Source: Hymenopellis radicata (taxonomy: Eukaryota > Basidiomycota > Agaricomycetes > Agaricales > Physalacriaceae). Taken from it: DNA of 64,000 bases. The DNA is taken from contig JADNRX010000188.1 in assembly GCA_015501595.1 (NCBI GenBank), positions 42,206 through 106,205 of the forward strand, read 5' to 3'. Both the position numbers and the translations under genes were made by a program. Shown here in pieces: positions 33,169 through 43,662 of the stretch (its first letter is position 1; each line of letters opens with the position of its first letter). The notes beneath the pieces were generated by a model, which saw nothing but the letters and a program-made list of their open reading frames with translations, searched no databases and was not told the DNA's origin.

Positions 33169-35176
33169 GAAGCCAACATCATCATCGTTCTTGTCCAATG
33201 TATGGCGCGCCGCGTGTAATTTTGTGGGTGGTCCTGATGATGATGACGAAGACGATGAGAATGGAGAGGACGAAGAGGTCGAGACCCAAGGCCCAGTGAG
33301 CTACCTGCCAAGATACTTGCGCGGCTTCGGCTGGCGAGATATCTCTCCTCGTGGTAGCCGTACTGCCTGGTACACCGAAATCGATGCACCGCTACCTCAC
33401 CCGGCCTTGCATGAATATAAGCCGACGGTCATGAGAACAATTCATGACAACCCTCACCTCTTTAACGTCTCCACGCCAGTCAACATTGATCGCCTCGCAA
33501 GCCTCCTCACCATCCATCCAAACCAGCCATTCGTCAAATCAGTCCTTCGCTCTTTGCACATTGGGTTTTGGCCCTGGGCCGACACCAACCCTACGAACGA
33601 CTACCCCGAGACCTGGGACAACGCATGGGCCAACATCCCCTCCGCTGCTGAGCGACACTTCATCCTCACGCAGTGCGAAGAAGAGGTCGCCGCCGGTCAT
33701 CACTCTCCCGCGTTCGGTCCAGACCTTCTACCCGGCATGTACTCCACACCAAATATCGCGGTCCCAAAGCCACATTCCACAGATCTCCGGCTCGTCGCGA
33801 ACCAATCTGCTGGCGAGTTCTGTCAGAACAACATGGTGGACAAATCACAGACTAAAGGTGCTTGCCTCGACTCGCTCCTGGTTTTCATCCCTCTACTCCT
33901 CGCGTTCGTCAAATTGAACCCAGGAAAGCAGTTCCTCCTTTGGAAATCAGACGTTGCTGGCGCATTCCGTGTCATCCCGATGCATCCTCTGTGGCAAATT
34001 AAACAGATCGTGACTGCGAATATCTTGTCCATGGCTGAAGGCGGAGACAAGGGTGATACGTCAACGTGGCTCCGCTACGTTGATTGGCGCGCGTGCTTCG
34101 GTAGCAGTGCCTCACCGAGAGCCTGGGCCTCTTTGATGGGACTCGTGGTCTGGATCGCCATCTGTATCTTTGATATGGTTTTCCTGTGTTGCTATGTCGA
34201 CGACTGCTTCAGCATAGGCGTCGTCGGCGACACGCTCTGGTACGAGCCGTACAAGCAGTCTTTCCCAAGGGATCAAACAAGATTGCTGCAGTTATGGGAC
34301 TGGCTGGGCATTCCACATAAGCTCAAGAAGCAGGTTTGGGGTGAAGTGCTTGTCATCATTGGCTTCCTCGTGAACCCGAACAAGCTCACGGCCACGTTGC
34401 CCGAGGATTCCAAGACCAACCTGATTACCAATGTCCGCTCCTTCGCCAGTCGCCGTCGCCGCACACTCCATGAGTTCGAACAACTCGCCGGCTGGATGAA
34501 CTGGTCTCTTAACGTGTACCCTCTCTTCAAGCCCGCGCTCTGCAATCTCTATACGAAGATGGAGGGCAAGTCGAGGTCCCACGCTACAATTCACCTCAAC
34601 AAACCCCTCGTCCAGGAACTGCTCTGGTTCGCGGACCATGTCGAGGCTTCGTCTGGCATGTTGTTCTTCGCGAACCTCGATTGGAATCCACACACAGAGG
34701 CGCACCTCACCATTCTCTGTGACGCCTCCCTCACAGGCATGGGTTTTTGGGTCCGGGACCTGAACTTGGGTTTCATGTGCCCAGTCGACGGCGAATGCAT
34801 GCGGGATCGAATCTTCTTTTGGGAGGCGTTGTGCGTTCTCGCCGCATTGCTGTGGTACGCGGAGTCCGGGCTCGCCTTCTTTGCTACTCCTGAAAGCCCC
34901 GCACGCCTCACAATCTTCACGGACAATACGAACACCGTCCACATCTTCGATACCCTTCGCGCACGCACAGAATATAACGCGATCCTCTGTGCCGCTGTCG
35001 ACATCCGCGTAAAGCACAACATCGACTTGCGCGTCCTCCACATCCCCGGTGACGATAACATCGTCGCCGACGCCCTCTCTCGCGACCACATCGCGACCGC
35101 ACTCATCCACGCCCCTCTGCTCGCGACGAGCCCTTTTAAACCCCCTCAATTGGCGCTGGGGGCATACAAAAAATGA
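33068..35176 (+). CDS. Reverse transcriptase-RNase H of family B
   Basis: The frame is +1 relative to gag. ATG 33068 is the nearest usable start, about 100 nt before the gag stop, but the frame is open further upstream, so frameshifting is also possible. From 33068 the protein has ~702 residues. RT motifs: WKSDVAGAFRVIPMHP, FGSSASPRAW and the catalytic YVDD (~residue 376, near 34193), followed by a thumb with WDWLGIPHKLKKQ. RNase H follows with CDASLTGMG, a Glu in FFWEALCV, FTDNTNTV and DDNIVADALSR. All catalytic acidic residues are present. It would copy element RNA into DNA and remove the template. The stop overlaps the recombinase start as ATGA. No frame break is visible. Confidence 0.9.
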   Translation: MKDDALATPALVDTSAAPAADLTSRAPATLSPLEKPTSSSFLSNVWRAACNFVGGPDDDDEDDENGEDEEVETQGPVSYLPRYLRGFGWRDISPRGSRTAWYTEIDAPLPHPALHEYKPTVMRTIHDNPHLFNVSTPVNIDRLASLLTIHPNQPFVKSVLRSLHIGFWPWADTNPTNDYPETWDNAWANIPSAAERHFILTQCEEEVAAGHHSPAFGPDLLPGMYSTPNIAVPKPHSTDLRLVANQSAGEFCQNNMVDKSQTKGACLDSLLVFIPLLLAFVKLNPGKQFLLWKSDVAGAFRVIPMHPLWQIKQIVTANILSMAEGGDKGDTSTWLRYVDWRACFGSSASPRAWASLMGLVVWIAICIFDMVFLCCYVDDCFSIGVVGDTLWYEPYKQSFPRDQTRLLQLWDWLGIPHKLKKQVWGEVLVIIGFLVNPNKLTATLPEDSKTNLITNVRSFASRRRRTLHEFEQLAGWMNWSLNVYPLFKPALCNLYTKMEGKSRSHATIHLNKPLVQELLWFADHVEASSGMLFFANLDWNPHTEAHLTILCDASLTGMGFWVRDLNLGFMCPVDGECMRDRIFFWEALCVLAALLWYAESGLAFFATPESPARLTIFTDNTNTVHIFDTLRARTEYNAILCAAVDIRVKHNIDLRVLHIPGDDNIVADALSRDHIATALIHAPLLATSPFKPPQLALGAYKK

Positions 35177-36165
35177 ATATTGTGTCCGGCCGCGCACCCA
35201 GGCAGCGCAAGCGGCAGCCCTGGTCGCGCGAACGACTCGTCCATGAACGGGCCATCGCTCTCGGCCTCGCCATCGACGCGTCGTCAAGTGGAACTTACGA
35301 CTCCGGTCTAAATTCCTACATCACTTTCTGCAACATTCATCAAATGCCAATCACCCCCACCCCAGACACACTGTCTTTCTTCACCATCTACATGTCCGCA
35401 CACATTAACCCACGCTCCGTCGGCACCTACCTCTCCGGCGTGTGCAACAAACTGGAGCCATACTTCCCAGAAGTACGCGCGAACCGTTTCTCACACCTCG
35501 TCAAACGATCCCTGGCCGGCTGCCTCAAGAGATACGGCACCCTGACAAAACGCAAACTGCCACTCGCCCGTTCTCACCTGACCACAGCGATCTCATCTCT
35601 GACCAGCGATTCCTCCCACGACGACCTTCTCTTCATCACCATGTTGTGCACCGGGTTCTGCGGACTGTTGCGCCTTGGTGAACTGTCCGTGCCCGACAAC
35701 AAGAAGATCCGGGACTATCGCAAGTGCACCACCTACGCTTCAGTCACCTGGTCCGACGATGGGTACGGCTTCGATTTGCCTTTCCATAAGGCCGACCGTT
35801 TTTTCGAGGGGAACAAGATCAAAATTCTGCGCCGCGGCTCCCTCCACCCAGCGCCCATCTTCATACGTTATCTCGCATCTCGCAGGAACGTCTCGAAGAT
35901 CAACCCATATCTTTGGATCACATCTCGGAACTCCGTCCCCACTCGTTCCTGGTTCATGACGCGCCTCAGGCGGTTGGAACCGGATTCGAGCTTCGCCGGT
36001 CAGTCTATGCGCGCCGGTGGCGCCACCGCCATGGCAGAAGACGGATGTGCACCCCATCTCATTCAGGCCGCCGGGCGCTGGTCTTCAGACACCTTCCAGA
36101 TCTACATCAGGAAGAACCCCGTTGTACTCCAGGCGATGCTCTTCCACGGCCACGACGACGATTGA
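35173..36165 (+). CDS. Tyrosine recombinase of family B
   Basis: This 330-residue protein starts at the ATG of the ATGA overlap (35173-35176), a layout suited to termination-reinitiation from the RT frame. It has an N-terminal core-binding part (~residues 25-125) and a catalytic domain with Arg in LLRLGEL (~166), R in QSMRAGG (~277-280), W in GRWSSDTF and the nucleophile Tyr in QIYIRKNP (~310). The position usually His in H-x-x-R is Gln here. It would integrate the circular DNA by strand exchange. The closest relative in the window is the family A recombinase. Confidence 0.9.
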   Translation: MNIVSGRAPRQRKRQPWSRERLVHERAIALGLAIDASSSGTYDSGLNSYITFCNIHQMPITPTPDTLSFFTIYMSAHINPRSVGTYLSGVCNKLEPYFPEVRANRFSHLVKRSLAGCLKRYGTLTKRKLPLARSHLTTAISSLTSDSSHDDLLFITMLCTGFCGLLRLGELSVPDNKKIRDYRKCTTYASVTWSDDGYGFDLPFHKADRFFEGNKIKILRRGSLHPAPIFIRYLASRRNVSKINPYLWITSRNSVPTRSWFMTRLRRLEPDSSFAGQSMRAGGATAMAEDGCAPHLIQAAGRWSSDTFQIYIRKNPVVLQAMLFHGHDDD

Positions 36166-36246
36166 TCACATCTTTCACCTCAAACAATCCACACACACAC
36201 ACACACATACACCTTCGGTCATTCTTTTCTCCCGATTAGCCATTTA

Positions 36247-36334
36247 GGACTCTCAATCGCACACGCGGCCTCCGTGTCTTCACAGGGGTCGGCTATTTGG
36301 CTACACTCGACGCGTCGTGGACTCCTCAGATTGG
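36247..36334 (+). repeat. Split direct repeat B1 of family B
   Basis: This 88-bp repeat from GGACTCTCAATCGC to CTCAGATTGG directly precedes A2. It is repeated at 36827-36914 with one visible change (ACAGGGG versus ACGGGGG). Confidence 0.9.
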
Positions 36335-36798
36335 TCGGGTTTAATCCTTTGGATTACACAAGGCTAATATGAGGTAAGTCTCCCCTCGCCCTCAGCAAAA
36401 AACTCTCACTCAACAACGTTTCTACCTAGGTTCGCTAGGTCGCAAAGAAGCGTTTCATGGTCATTACCCGTCGGGTTGCAAAATGCACCAGGTGAGTTTT
36501 ACCTCTCTCGCCACGGCACCATCCTCATGCTCACTCTCTGCAGCTTGCCTTCGGCGTCGCCCACGGCCTCACTCTCACACACACTCTCCCCGCCGGCTAC
36601 GATACACGCGAGTTAGCACGGACGTTTATTTCTCATTGTGGCACGGACTTAGTTGAAGTTCCCACGCCTGGCGAGTACTCAAGACTGTGCAGAACGTCTC
36701 AGTTCCCTCAGCTCTTACGGGTCACTCGCCAGGTCAGTAGTCCTTCAAATCTCTTATTTTCTTATATCTCATGTAGTGCAGCTAGCTATTTCTCGTCA
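36335..36798 (+). repeat. Split direct repeat A2 of family B
   Basis: 464-bp copy of A1, including the same intron-like segments. It differs from A1 by only a few substitutions and one base in GCC(C)ACGG. Confidence 0.9.
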
Positions 36799-36826
36799 CC
36801 CACCCTTTGTAACATTACCGTCCCAG

Positions 36827-36914
36827 GGACTCTCAATCGCACACGCGGCCTCCGTGTCTTCACGGGGGTCGGCTATTTGGCTACACTCGACGCGTCGTGG
36901 ACTCCTCAGATTGG
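36827..36914 (+). repeat. Split direct repeat B2, right end of family B
   Basis: 88-bp copy of B1 that forms the right terminus. A 28-bp linker (36799-36826) separates it from A2. Confidence 0.9.
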
Positions 36915-37160
36915 CGAGCTGTAAAGCTAGACTGCTTAGGTATACTTAAGGTCAATCTGAGTCTGCTCAAGATTAGAAATATGTGGTGAGCAGACTCAGG
37001 TTATCATGTAGCAACTTGAGTAGTTGGGACATGTTAACATCAACTTAGGATGACTTAGGTTGCCATGTACCAACTTGGGTAGTTGGAACGTGCTGGAGTC
37101 AACTTGGAATGACTCGGGTTGACCAGAGTGCACTAGTGCACTCTGGGTAGGGCCATATAC
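36915..37160. other. Palindrome-rich non-coding interval
   Basis: The stretch contains CTTAGGTATAC near the left end and TATACCTAAG near the right end, several GACTCAG/CTGAGTC-like inverted words and the palindrome AGAGTGCACTAGTGCACTCT. It looks like a small inverted-repeat element, but no target duplication was found. Confidence 0.35.
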
Positions 37161-38577
37161 CTAAGTTACCCGGAGGCCAAAGTGCTTTTCCTGATGTTGG
37201 GCATTGCCCTCATTCAGACGACGCCGGAACTCGTCGACTACAGCTGAACTGAGCTCATTGGCGATGATATCAAGCTGACGCTGGACACCTCCAACAACAC
37301 TATGAATGGTATTCCGCGAAGCGTAAGGATTAGACCTTGCCCACCCGAGTGCACTCGCACTCGTATGGCGGGTTATTCGTAGCTCTAGGCCGGACACCTG
37401 CATTCGAGTGACACCTGAGTGTGGCACTCGAGTGCGGCACCCACTCGCGGGTGTTTCGCATACACGAGTGTATTGTCACTTGTGTATGGTGGCGGGTGTA
37501 CTCATGTACACCCGCATCCTCCACCTTACTCGCGGTCATTTCATGCCACGTCGGCATCCTCTAGCAATTGCGGGAGGAGCATCGGCGGTGCATGATGATG
37601 ATAACGCGAGGGGTACGGGGATGTGAGGAAGCGGTGGGGAGATGGAGGGTAGAGGTGGTGGAGCTTATCCGTGAAGTAGATACCTATAATATTGAAGATT
37701 GTCAGTGAGAGTGAATAGCGTCTGCAGACGCCCCAGATATCAAAAAGAAAAAAGGAAAACGCACGCAAATCCACCACGTCGCCAGCAGACGACGTAGCAG
37801 CCCAGATCCCCGCCCCGCTCTTCAAGCGTGCTGTTAAGCACGGCGGGTGGCACCACGACTCTATTCCATCTGCTGCCCGTTTGCGGGGGCTTACGCGTCC
37901 TACTCTGGGCGTTGTCGTGGTGACGACTTTAAGTCGTCTCCAGGTCCATTGACGCCGACTCAAAGTCGAGCGCCGCTGCGGTCGTCGCTGATGTAAAGTC
38001 GAGCGACACTGCCGACGTCGCCGACTTAAAGTCGCGCGACGTGTGGTGGTCGATGGAGGAGGAAGGAGGCAAGAGAGACGTCCCGATTGCACGCTTACGC
38101 GTACGTTCGGATCTCGGCCCGATCTGCCGGATCGCGAGAAATCCTCGCGAACGTCGTTTCTCTCAGTTTTTAAGGTAAAAAAAATTCAAAAAAATGGGTA
38201 AAAAATGCGAGTGTCCACCCGGGTGTCTGCCGCCAGGTACTCGTGACCAGAGGCAGACACCTGCACTCGGGTGAACACCATGCTGACACTCTACTCGAGT
38301 GCAGCAAACACTCGGCACTTAAGTGCCGAGTGCGGGTGCATCCGGGTGCACACTTAAGCACCCGACACTCGCGCCACGTCTAGTAAGGATGGGGGAAAGA
38401 ACACATATTGTAGGAAGAGTAACCACCGCGGTACAGTCTTCGACCACCAGTGCTTGGGCGAGCATCTTGGAAAGGAGGCATGGGGACTTGGATTTGAAGA
38501 AACGTCCACTTGTGGTATATGACTTGAGGCAGCAGGCGCGCACAATGGCAGCATTGAAGTTGGAACAAGTCCCACAT
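37161..38577 (-). pseudogene. C-terminal part of an unrecognised gene, split by hAT-2
   Basis: On the minus strand a frame is open from 38577 to 38383, and after hAT-2 (37331-38382) and its 8-bp duplication are removed it continues without a break to a TAA at 37161. About 120 codons result. The upstream part has Cys pairs (CCHCARLLPQ) and the end is helical and charged (DEFRRRLNEG). No family is recognised. The upstream exon or start is not clear. Confidence 0.5.
37331..38382. mobile_element. hAT-type non-autonomous element hAT-2
   Basis: This 1052-bp element has ends TAGACCTTGC and, reversed, TAGACGTGGC, flanked by the perfect 8-bp duplication GTAAGGAT (37323-37330, 38383-38390). Subterminal regions are packed with CGAGTG/CACTCG and GGGTG/CACCC inverted words. 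The core has GACGACTTTAAGTCGTC and related palindromes, and a GGCTTAC box at 37888 followed ~125 bp away by a GTGCGTTTTCC T-run on the minus strand. It contains no transposase. Confidence 0.86.
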
Positions 38578-39130
38578 ATCTCCTCAATGCTTCATTCAAG
38601 GAGTGAAAGCGGAAGTGAGGGCGGAAAGAAGAATTATGGCGGTGAACATTATTGAATGTGCCAAGAAGGAAGGAAGGAAACGGATACGTTTAGAATATTT
38701 CTTAGAATAGTGTGACAAGTGACATTATAGCAGCTGTGCCTTTTCCGACGCCTGACTGAAGATGACGTGGTAAAACTGATGTTTCCGACCTCTGCGCATC
38801 AGAAACATTTTCCAATCTTATCTCGCCTGGTCTTATTTGACCTGGCTTCTCCTGCTGCTAGGCACCCGAAAGACCAGCTTAGTAGGGACTCCTCTGCGCC
38901 ATCTCCCAGCTCCGTCGCCCACCACCATTACCGACCTTAACCCGATGCGATTACATATCGCGTTTGGTTGCCGAATCGACTACATGTCGTTTTGGCCTTG
39001 CTGTCCTGTCTTTAAGACAGGACAGTGATCTTAAACAGTGCTGTCCCGCCCTGCTCTAGCAGTAATGACGCACCGCTGGATACGCTGCCGGAATGCCTTG
39101 AAGACCCGTTGCTAGGGCGTCGTGGCCCTA
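38578..39130. other. Non-coding interval with a perfect 12-bp-arm hairpin
   Basis: I see no supported gene here. At 39001-39025 a hairpin reads CTGTCCTGTCTTT followed by its mirror AAGACAGGACAG. The GTCTTTAAGAC core recurs in hAT-4 (42969-42991). The segment may be another relic of such an element. Confidence 0.45.
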
Positions 39131-40006
39131 CCTAAGCTTTCAGATCACACGGAGTTAGGCCAAATCGGACCCCAAGGCCTTATCAATTAAGCGTATCGTA
39201 AAGTGCCTTACAGTACATGATAGATAATACATGAAATGTAGTTACTGTAATTACAGTGGGAGAGGTGGAAGGGGACGCAAAAAAGCAGAGCTAACTGTGA
39301 CCAGATAACATAGATTAGCTGGAGGGGAGTGAGACAGTGCAGAGAGCGCACCTGTGACCAGATAGCCCACAGAAGTGTCCTTGATAAGGAGTCCTTGAAA
39401 AGGAATAGGTATCTGGGCACAAAAGGCATCAGCTCTGAAGAGCTGGATATGAGACATTGGCACATACTGGAAGCAGAGGGAGCAGGAAGAGCTGTAGGGC
39501 TCTGGGGCTGTGGCAAATGGTTCCAATAGACTTCTAGGGTGCCAATGCATCAGTCCTGAGCAAGAGGACTGGGTAGGGCAAGTGCTGCTTGCCTGGGAGA
39601 GCAAAAGTGTGAATTTCCCACAAATTGGACACTTTGGGCCTATCTGGACTGGTTTTGGGGCTGAGACAGTGCTCTAGAGGGGTATGGCATCAGTCCTGAG
39701 CAGGAGGACTGGAGGGATCACGAACTGCTTGCCTCTGGGAGAAGATGATGGTAAGAGGCAGAAGGCAGAGCGTGGGAACTTTTGCCTAAACCTTCTAGGG
39801 CGCCCTGTGAGTGGCCTCTGTTGTTACTACAACACCAGACACAGGCTAGACAAGTCTAGGAAGAGCTCAGAGGATGGAGTAGCTGCAGTAGTAGCAGCAG
39901 AGAGTCAGCATTTAGTCAAACAATGCAGATTTTTGACTAAATCATGATTTGACTTGGTTTGACTCAGTTAAGTTAACTGAGTGGACTCCCTGAAGCAGGG
40001 AGTTAG
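39131..40006 (-). mobile_element. Solo A-B unit of family A (solo 4), truncated
   Basis: In reverse orientation, the B end starts CCTAAGCTTTCAGATCAC at 39131, followed by the linker and A. The outer ~90 bp of A are missing: homology stops at GGGAGTTAG (40006). An internal piece (GGCTAGGCGGCTTC) is also deleted near 39662. Confidence 0.82.
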
Positions 40007-40098
40007 AACAATACCTTCTTCCAACACATGCTGGCATCGCCGGCATGTATCCTTTATATAGTCATGCTCACTACATCTCAATATACGTAGCCAAGCTA

Positions 40099-40140
40099 GG
40101 GTCCGATTTGGCCTAACTCCGTGTGATCTGAAAGCATAGG
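40099..40140 (+). repeat. Isolated B-end fragment of family A
   Basis: 42 bp matching the terminal half of B (GGTCCGATTTGGCC to GAAAGCATAGG), opposite in orientation to solo 4. About 90 bp of unassigned sequence (40007-40098) separates them. Confidence 0.75.
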
Positions 40141-40522
40141 CTGCAGCATTGTCCCTTCATTCCTTTGACTTGGACTCACTTCCTGCTAGTCTTTCTTCGT
40201 GCTGGAAGAATGCAGAAGATAGAATATCTATATTAGACGACTTTCAATCTACGTAGTTCTAATAGATATTTCTCTTTACTAAAGTCCAGAGAGCGTGCAA
40301 TTGAGGCAGAGATTGAGTTCGCCAAGACAGGTGTGACTGTAACACTTGTACAAATTAGGATGATCACTTTACTTCATGTTTATTTTCTACTACCACCATC
40401 TCTCGCGTATCAACTCATGGACTGACAATGAGGCTTTTTAACTGTGCCCTATTACGTGGTATGGAGTGTGCTCAGTGTCTAGAAACACCTATCAGGAGAC
40501 GGAGCAGTATATGTAGGAATTC

Positions 40523-40606
40523 TTTTTATAATAAAAGGAAGTCGGTCAGTCTCTACGCTCATTTCTTTCTTTCCTTCCTTCTCTTTTCCTTTTTTATTAT
40601 TTCTCA
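40523..40606 (+). promoter_or_regulatory. Probable core promoter of the DUF6532-like gene
   Basis: A TATA-like TTTTTATAATAAAAG (40523-40537) lies ~70 nt before the ATG, followed by a CT-rich tract (40561-40602) that runs up to the ATG at 40607. TATA plus a pyrimidine tract is common upstream of fungal genes. The region 40141-40522 shows no other feature. Confidence 0.45.
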
Positions 40607-41871
40607 ATGGCCCGCAATAATCACTCTAGTCGCTCTCCTCGCAAATGCATTCCATCCAGTCATCTTGCCAACAACAACAATGTCGCCACACCCATTCGCT
40701 ATCCCGGCCGTAATCGCTCATCAACCTCATCTCCTGTCTCGAAAACTACCAAGAAGTCCATGTCTGGAGTCCCTGCCAATCCTAAATTGAGCAAACAACA
40801 GGAGATTGAGCTCGCCCCCCTCAAGCAACTCAAACGACAGGAGCAAGCGGCGGCCAAGGCTGCTAAGGCGGAAGGTTTGTCATTACTACGTATACGATAT
40901 CCTCACTTATTCTTATACAGCTATTTGTGTCAAGACTGTCACTCTGAAACAGGCAGAGGTGGAGCAGCAGACGACGGCAGCTGCAACTGAGGAGGAGGAC
41001 GAGGACGATGAGGAGGAGGATACCTTCAATGATCTAGAATCTTTTTTTGACAATGATGAGCCTCAGCCTGGCAAGGGTGCACATATATATATAATATCTT
41101 TTCTATCTAATTTGTTTTAGGTTCTCAAAGATGCAAGGTCGACGATGACAATGAAGAGAACCCACAAGGATCATCTTCAGTAAAGCGTGGCATTGAGGAC
41201 AGTGATGAGGAGGATGACGACATTATTTCCGTAGCCTCTATTGTAGAAGAAGACTCTGACATTGTGCGTATCTACCGCCGTTTGAAGAACTTGCTAATAT
41301 CTGCAGTAGATAGTTGAGGATGTTACGCCAACTACTTCTGTTACTTGCAAGCGTCGTCAATCATCTCCAGAGGCCTCTTCCCTCGCAAAGCGCAGCCGCA
41401 AGGAGAAATCGTCTTACCCTCGGTCCTCTACTCTTACCAAGCGAGAGTGCGCTTAAACAGCTCTCATTCGGTGAGGTGCTGCTCAGGCATCCGGTAACAC
41501 ATGCAAGGGGCCATACAAAGTCACCTTAGCTGACATGTCCCCTATAACTCAGAAGTTTTGTAGTGTCGGTAAACAGAATGCACACTTGTCAAAGGCTGTT
41601 GACGACACATTTCCTGAGGATAAGTTCGCCTTTCTCATGCAAATCATGGAGAATACTGCCTACTGCTCTTCCTCTCAAGATGAGACTATGCAGGCTGTCT
41701 ATCAGCGCGCTCTTGAGGATACGACTAGAGAAAAGTTGGATAAGATCATGACCTATATAAGTGTTCGACTATTTATCTATCCATCTATTGACAACTCTCT
41801 TAGATTGGATATGCCCTAGGCAGTCAATCCAACTCCTTCTCTGGCCATGGCTGAACTTATGTGAACAGCTT

Positions 41872-42294
41872 TAGGGCTTAGTTTATATTAATTTTGGGGT
41901 ATAATAAACGGTTTGATAAAAAATTTCTCCAGAGGCATATTTATAAATCGATTTATAAACATCGGCCGAGACGCCCGAGCAGGTCACGTGGGCATAAATT
42001 TCAAGTCCTCAAAGCCGCTAAAGACGGCAAATGGCTTTCATACGCCACTTGTAGTTGACCATGCGGCTAATCCTGGGGCTATGGCTCCTTTCACACCTGT
42101 TGAGCATGTCAAGGTCCGCTTGCGCATCATGCTAACACCGTCGAGGTAGGCAGAGGTACCGATTTGGGGGGGTGTGCACAGCCACCTTTAAAAACATTAA
42201 AAACAGCGGGGTTCGCGACCTACCCTGTTTACACTGTTTATAAACATTTGTTTATAAACGTGTTTACAAACATTGCTATATAAACTAAGCCCTA
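41872..42294. mobile_element. hAT-type MITE hAT-3
   Basis: This 423-bp element has ends TAGGGCTTAGTTTATA and its reverse complement, with the perfect 8-bp duplication AACAGCTT (41864-41871, 42295-42302). Subterminal repeats of GTTTATAAAC type are present. It is non-coding and inserted in the DUF6532-like gene. Confidence 0.9.
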
Positions 42295-42523
42295 AACAGC
42301 TTGATTCAAGGCCTTGGACGTATGGATGTTGAGATCAAGAGTGACATCAAGTGGATTCTGGATACTTGCACATATGCCTTCGATGGTCTTGATATTCTGG
42401 TATATTTCTATACGGCTTGAAGAACATATACTGATGTTATATATAGGGCCGCAAGTTCAATCAGAACTCTCCTTTCAAAGGCAAAATCTTCGAGATTCTT
42501 CTTCAAGCTCAGTTCTTCAATAC

Positions 42524-43662
42524 TAGAGACCTCAATGAGTCACTGAGTCATCGAGTCATTTAATGACTCGACTCGTCTCGGGCACCTCGGTGTTCGCACT
42601 CATGTGACTTGTAAGTCACGTACTCACGAGTCTGGTTGCGGGTCTGAGTATCCATCTGCGGACCACGAGTCATTATACAATGACTCGCAAATATTTAGGT
42701 ATATATTTTATCTTAATTTATAAATTTTTAGCAACTCAAACGGACCCTTGCATAGCTCAAATGAGCTATACGCAACAATTTTGCCAGATCTGGTGACTTG
42801 GGCCGAGTCTCGAAGTGACGCATAAGCGTCTGATCGAGTGGTATCTCTTCACATCTTACCATCACCACGACCACCTAGGGAGCAATGATTGTCGTCCCCG
42901 CTGCACTGACGATTGTCAGCCAGCTATAGGGTATGTTTCTGGCTTCGGCTTTATGCCGGGCCTGCTGCTGCTGTCTTTAAGACAGCAGCACGGACATGAC
43001 AGCACCCAGCACTACTCACACGGACCCGACCTCAAGCTGGACAATGACGTCAACTAGAAGAATGATGTCGCCCAGGACATGCACACTGGGACATGTGCAT
43101 TCGGACACACATACCAGAACATGCGCACCAGAACACACCAGACCTGCTGCTGCGAGCAGCAGAGGTCGACATGCTGAGGTCGACGATGGCATCAACGACG
43201 GCAACCACAACAATGGTCGTTGCCAATGATAATGATGAAAATGTGGCGGAGGAGGAGAAGGAGGTAGAGATGAGGAGGAGGAGAGGGATGATGAGGCGAG
43301 GACACATTGGGGTGAGCTGCTCCGCTACTATCACTTTCCCCTCCTCTGCCACACCATCTCCAGCACCACTATCCCTACCATCCTCTCACCACCTGCACCC
43401 AACCATCATGCCCAGCTGACTATCCCCGTATCATTGTTCGGGGATGCTCGCTATGCATGAATACTGGGTGTACGGACTCGCGAGTACTCACGAGTATCCG
43501 AGGTAACTCGGACTCGAGGCGATAACTCGCGAGTGGACTCGCAGATACTCACGAGTTATTGCGAGTCGAGTGCGACACGGGTCTGAACAGGCCCTTTTTA
43601 GATGTGAATATTCACGTCCCGAGTCGCGAGTTTAACTCGCGTCAGACTCGTTGAGGTCTCTA
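42524..43662. mobile_element. hAT-type non-autonomous element hAT-4 (relative of hAT-1)
   Basis: This 1139-bp element has ends TAGAGACCTCAATGAGTC and its near-perfect inverse, with the perfect 8-bp duplication TTCAATAC (42516-42523, 43663-43670). It is homologous along its length to hAT-1: the CGTCTGATCGA segment, ACGATTGTCG, GACGATTGTCAG and the GCTGCTGTCTTTAAGACAGCAGC hairpin. GAGTCATT/AATGACTC words fill the ends. It is inserted in an exon of the DUF6532-like gene. Confidence 0.9.

Larger units (their letters stand above)
30406..36914 (+). mobile_element. Family B YR retrotransposon with split direct repeats
   Basis: The element is 6.5 kb long including a 970-bp solo family A unit in gag. 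Order: A1 (30406-30870), gag, RT-RNase H, tyrosine recombinase, B1 (36247-36334), A2 (36335-36798), 28-bp linker, B2 (36827-36914). A1 and A2 differ at only a few positions, as do B1 and B2, so insertion was recent. Flanks (TAAATTCG left, CGAGCTG right) show no target duplication beyond CG. This is the arrangement of PAT/Ngaro-type elements. Apart from the gag insertion the coding frames look intact. Confidence 0.92.

Noticed and set aside
34292..35287. 331-codon minus-strand ORF opposite family B RNase H
   Set aside because: Shadow of a GC-rich coding region. The plus strand has all RT/RNase H motifs.
36935..37160. Another hAT-type MITE with CTTAGGTATA ends
   Set aside because: Only about 10 bp of inverted match and no 8-bp duplication (4 of 8 matching at best).
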